The notes under the pieces were generated by a model that saw only the letters and a program-made list of their open reading frames with translations, made no database searches and was not told the origin of the DNA. A program made the position numbers and the translations under genes. A stretch of 36,372 nucleotides of DNA from a virus: the IMG/VR virus record IMGVR_UViG_3300042558_000393, positions 1 through 36,372 of that record, one strand, 5' to 3'. Below are positions 36,339-36,372 of the stretch, piece by piece (position 1 is the stretch's first letter; every line of letters begins with the position of its first letter).

Positions 36339-36372
36339 CGAAGTTGTAGTAACCAGTTCGCTCGACGTAGTT

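Noticed and set aside
1-36372. Temperate lifestyle
   Set aside because: No integrase, excisionase, partition or recognisable phage repressor gene was found; the 146-residue basic protein alone is not enough evidence.

Overview
The window reads as a double-stranded DNA tailed phage with a short-tail (podovirus-like) gene set that infects an actinobacterium. The virion genes are small terminase with a phBC6A51-type helix-turn-helix, large terminase, portal, scaffold, HK97-fold capsid, a head-tail adaptor, a P22 gp10/T7 gp12-like nozzle and very large internal virion proteins. There is no tape measure, tail tube or tail-assembly chaperone. The host call rests on a WhiB-type Fe-S regulator (7067..7348), a family largely confined to Actinobacteria and their phages. 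Moderate GC by eye would suit a freshwater or marine actinobacterial host rather than a high-GC soil one, but that is inference. No integrase, tRNA, CRISPR array, DNA polymerase or RNA polymerase was recognised.

Layout: two opposed arms. The plus arm runs from 574 to 14073 and carries early and replication genes. The minus arm runs from the right edge down to 13976 and carries virion and lysis genes. The arms converge tail to tail with overlapping 3' ends at 13976-14073. A minus-strand small terminase gene (1..409) runs off the left edge. Joining base 36372 to base 1 closes that frame after 12 more codons, and its stop overlaps a TTG start of the next minus gene. The window is therefore probably a complete circular (or circularly permuted) genome with one divergent control region at 410-573.

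Plus arm: two small basic proteins (DUF6321-like and DUF5872-like), a terminator and a C-rich tract; then a chain of at least ten tiny translationally coupled genes. This part is punctuated by five copies of a 20-bp hairpin sequence, GTTGATAGACCTCTATCAAC, four of them opening multi-hairpin leaders. Next come an amidoligase-fold protein and a class II glutamine amidotransferase, a candidate peptide or protein modification pair; then WhiB, small unknowns and a secreted lysozyme-like protein. A second G-rich leader precedes the replication cassette: Fe-S PD-(D/E)XK nuclease, unknown, DnaB/RecA-like ATPase, archaeo-eukaryotic-type primase, HNH endonuclease, RusA resolvase, 20-aa membrane peptide, second PD-(D/E)XK-like protein, sigma-region-4-like protein and small unknowns.

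Minus arm, in transcription order: small terminase, an acidic Thr/Pro/Glu protein with a C-terminal hydrophobic anchor, two small membrane proteins (holin candidates), large terminase, zinc-binding protein, a single-pass membrane protein, portal, scaffold, major capsid, decoration-like protein and a rho-independent terminator. Then come very basic small proteins, head-tail adaptor, nozzle, short fibre-like protein, four internal-virion-type proteins ending in a 2711-residue giant, and an M15-type endolysin. Function calls come from motifs read by eye and family memory; no database search was run.
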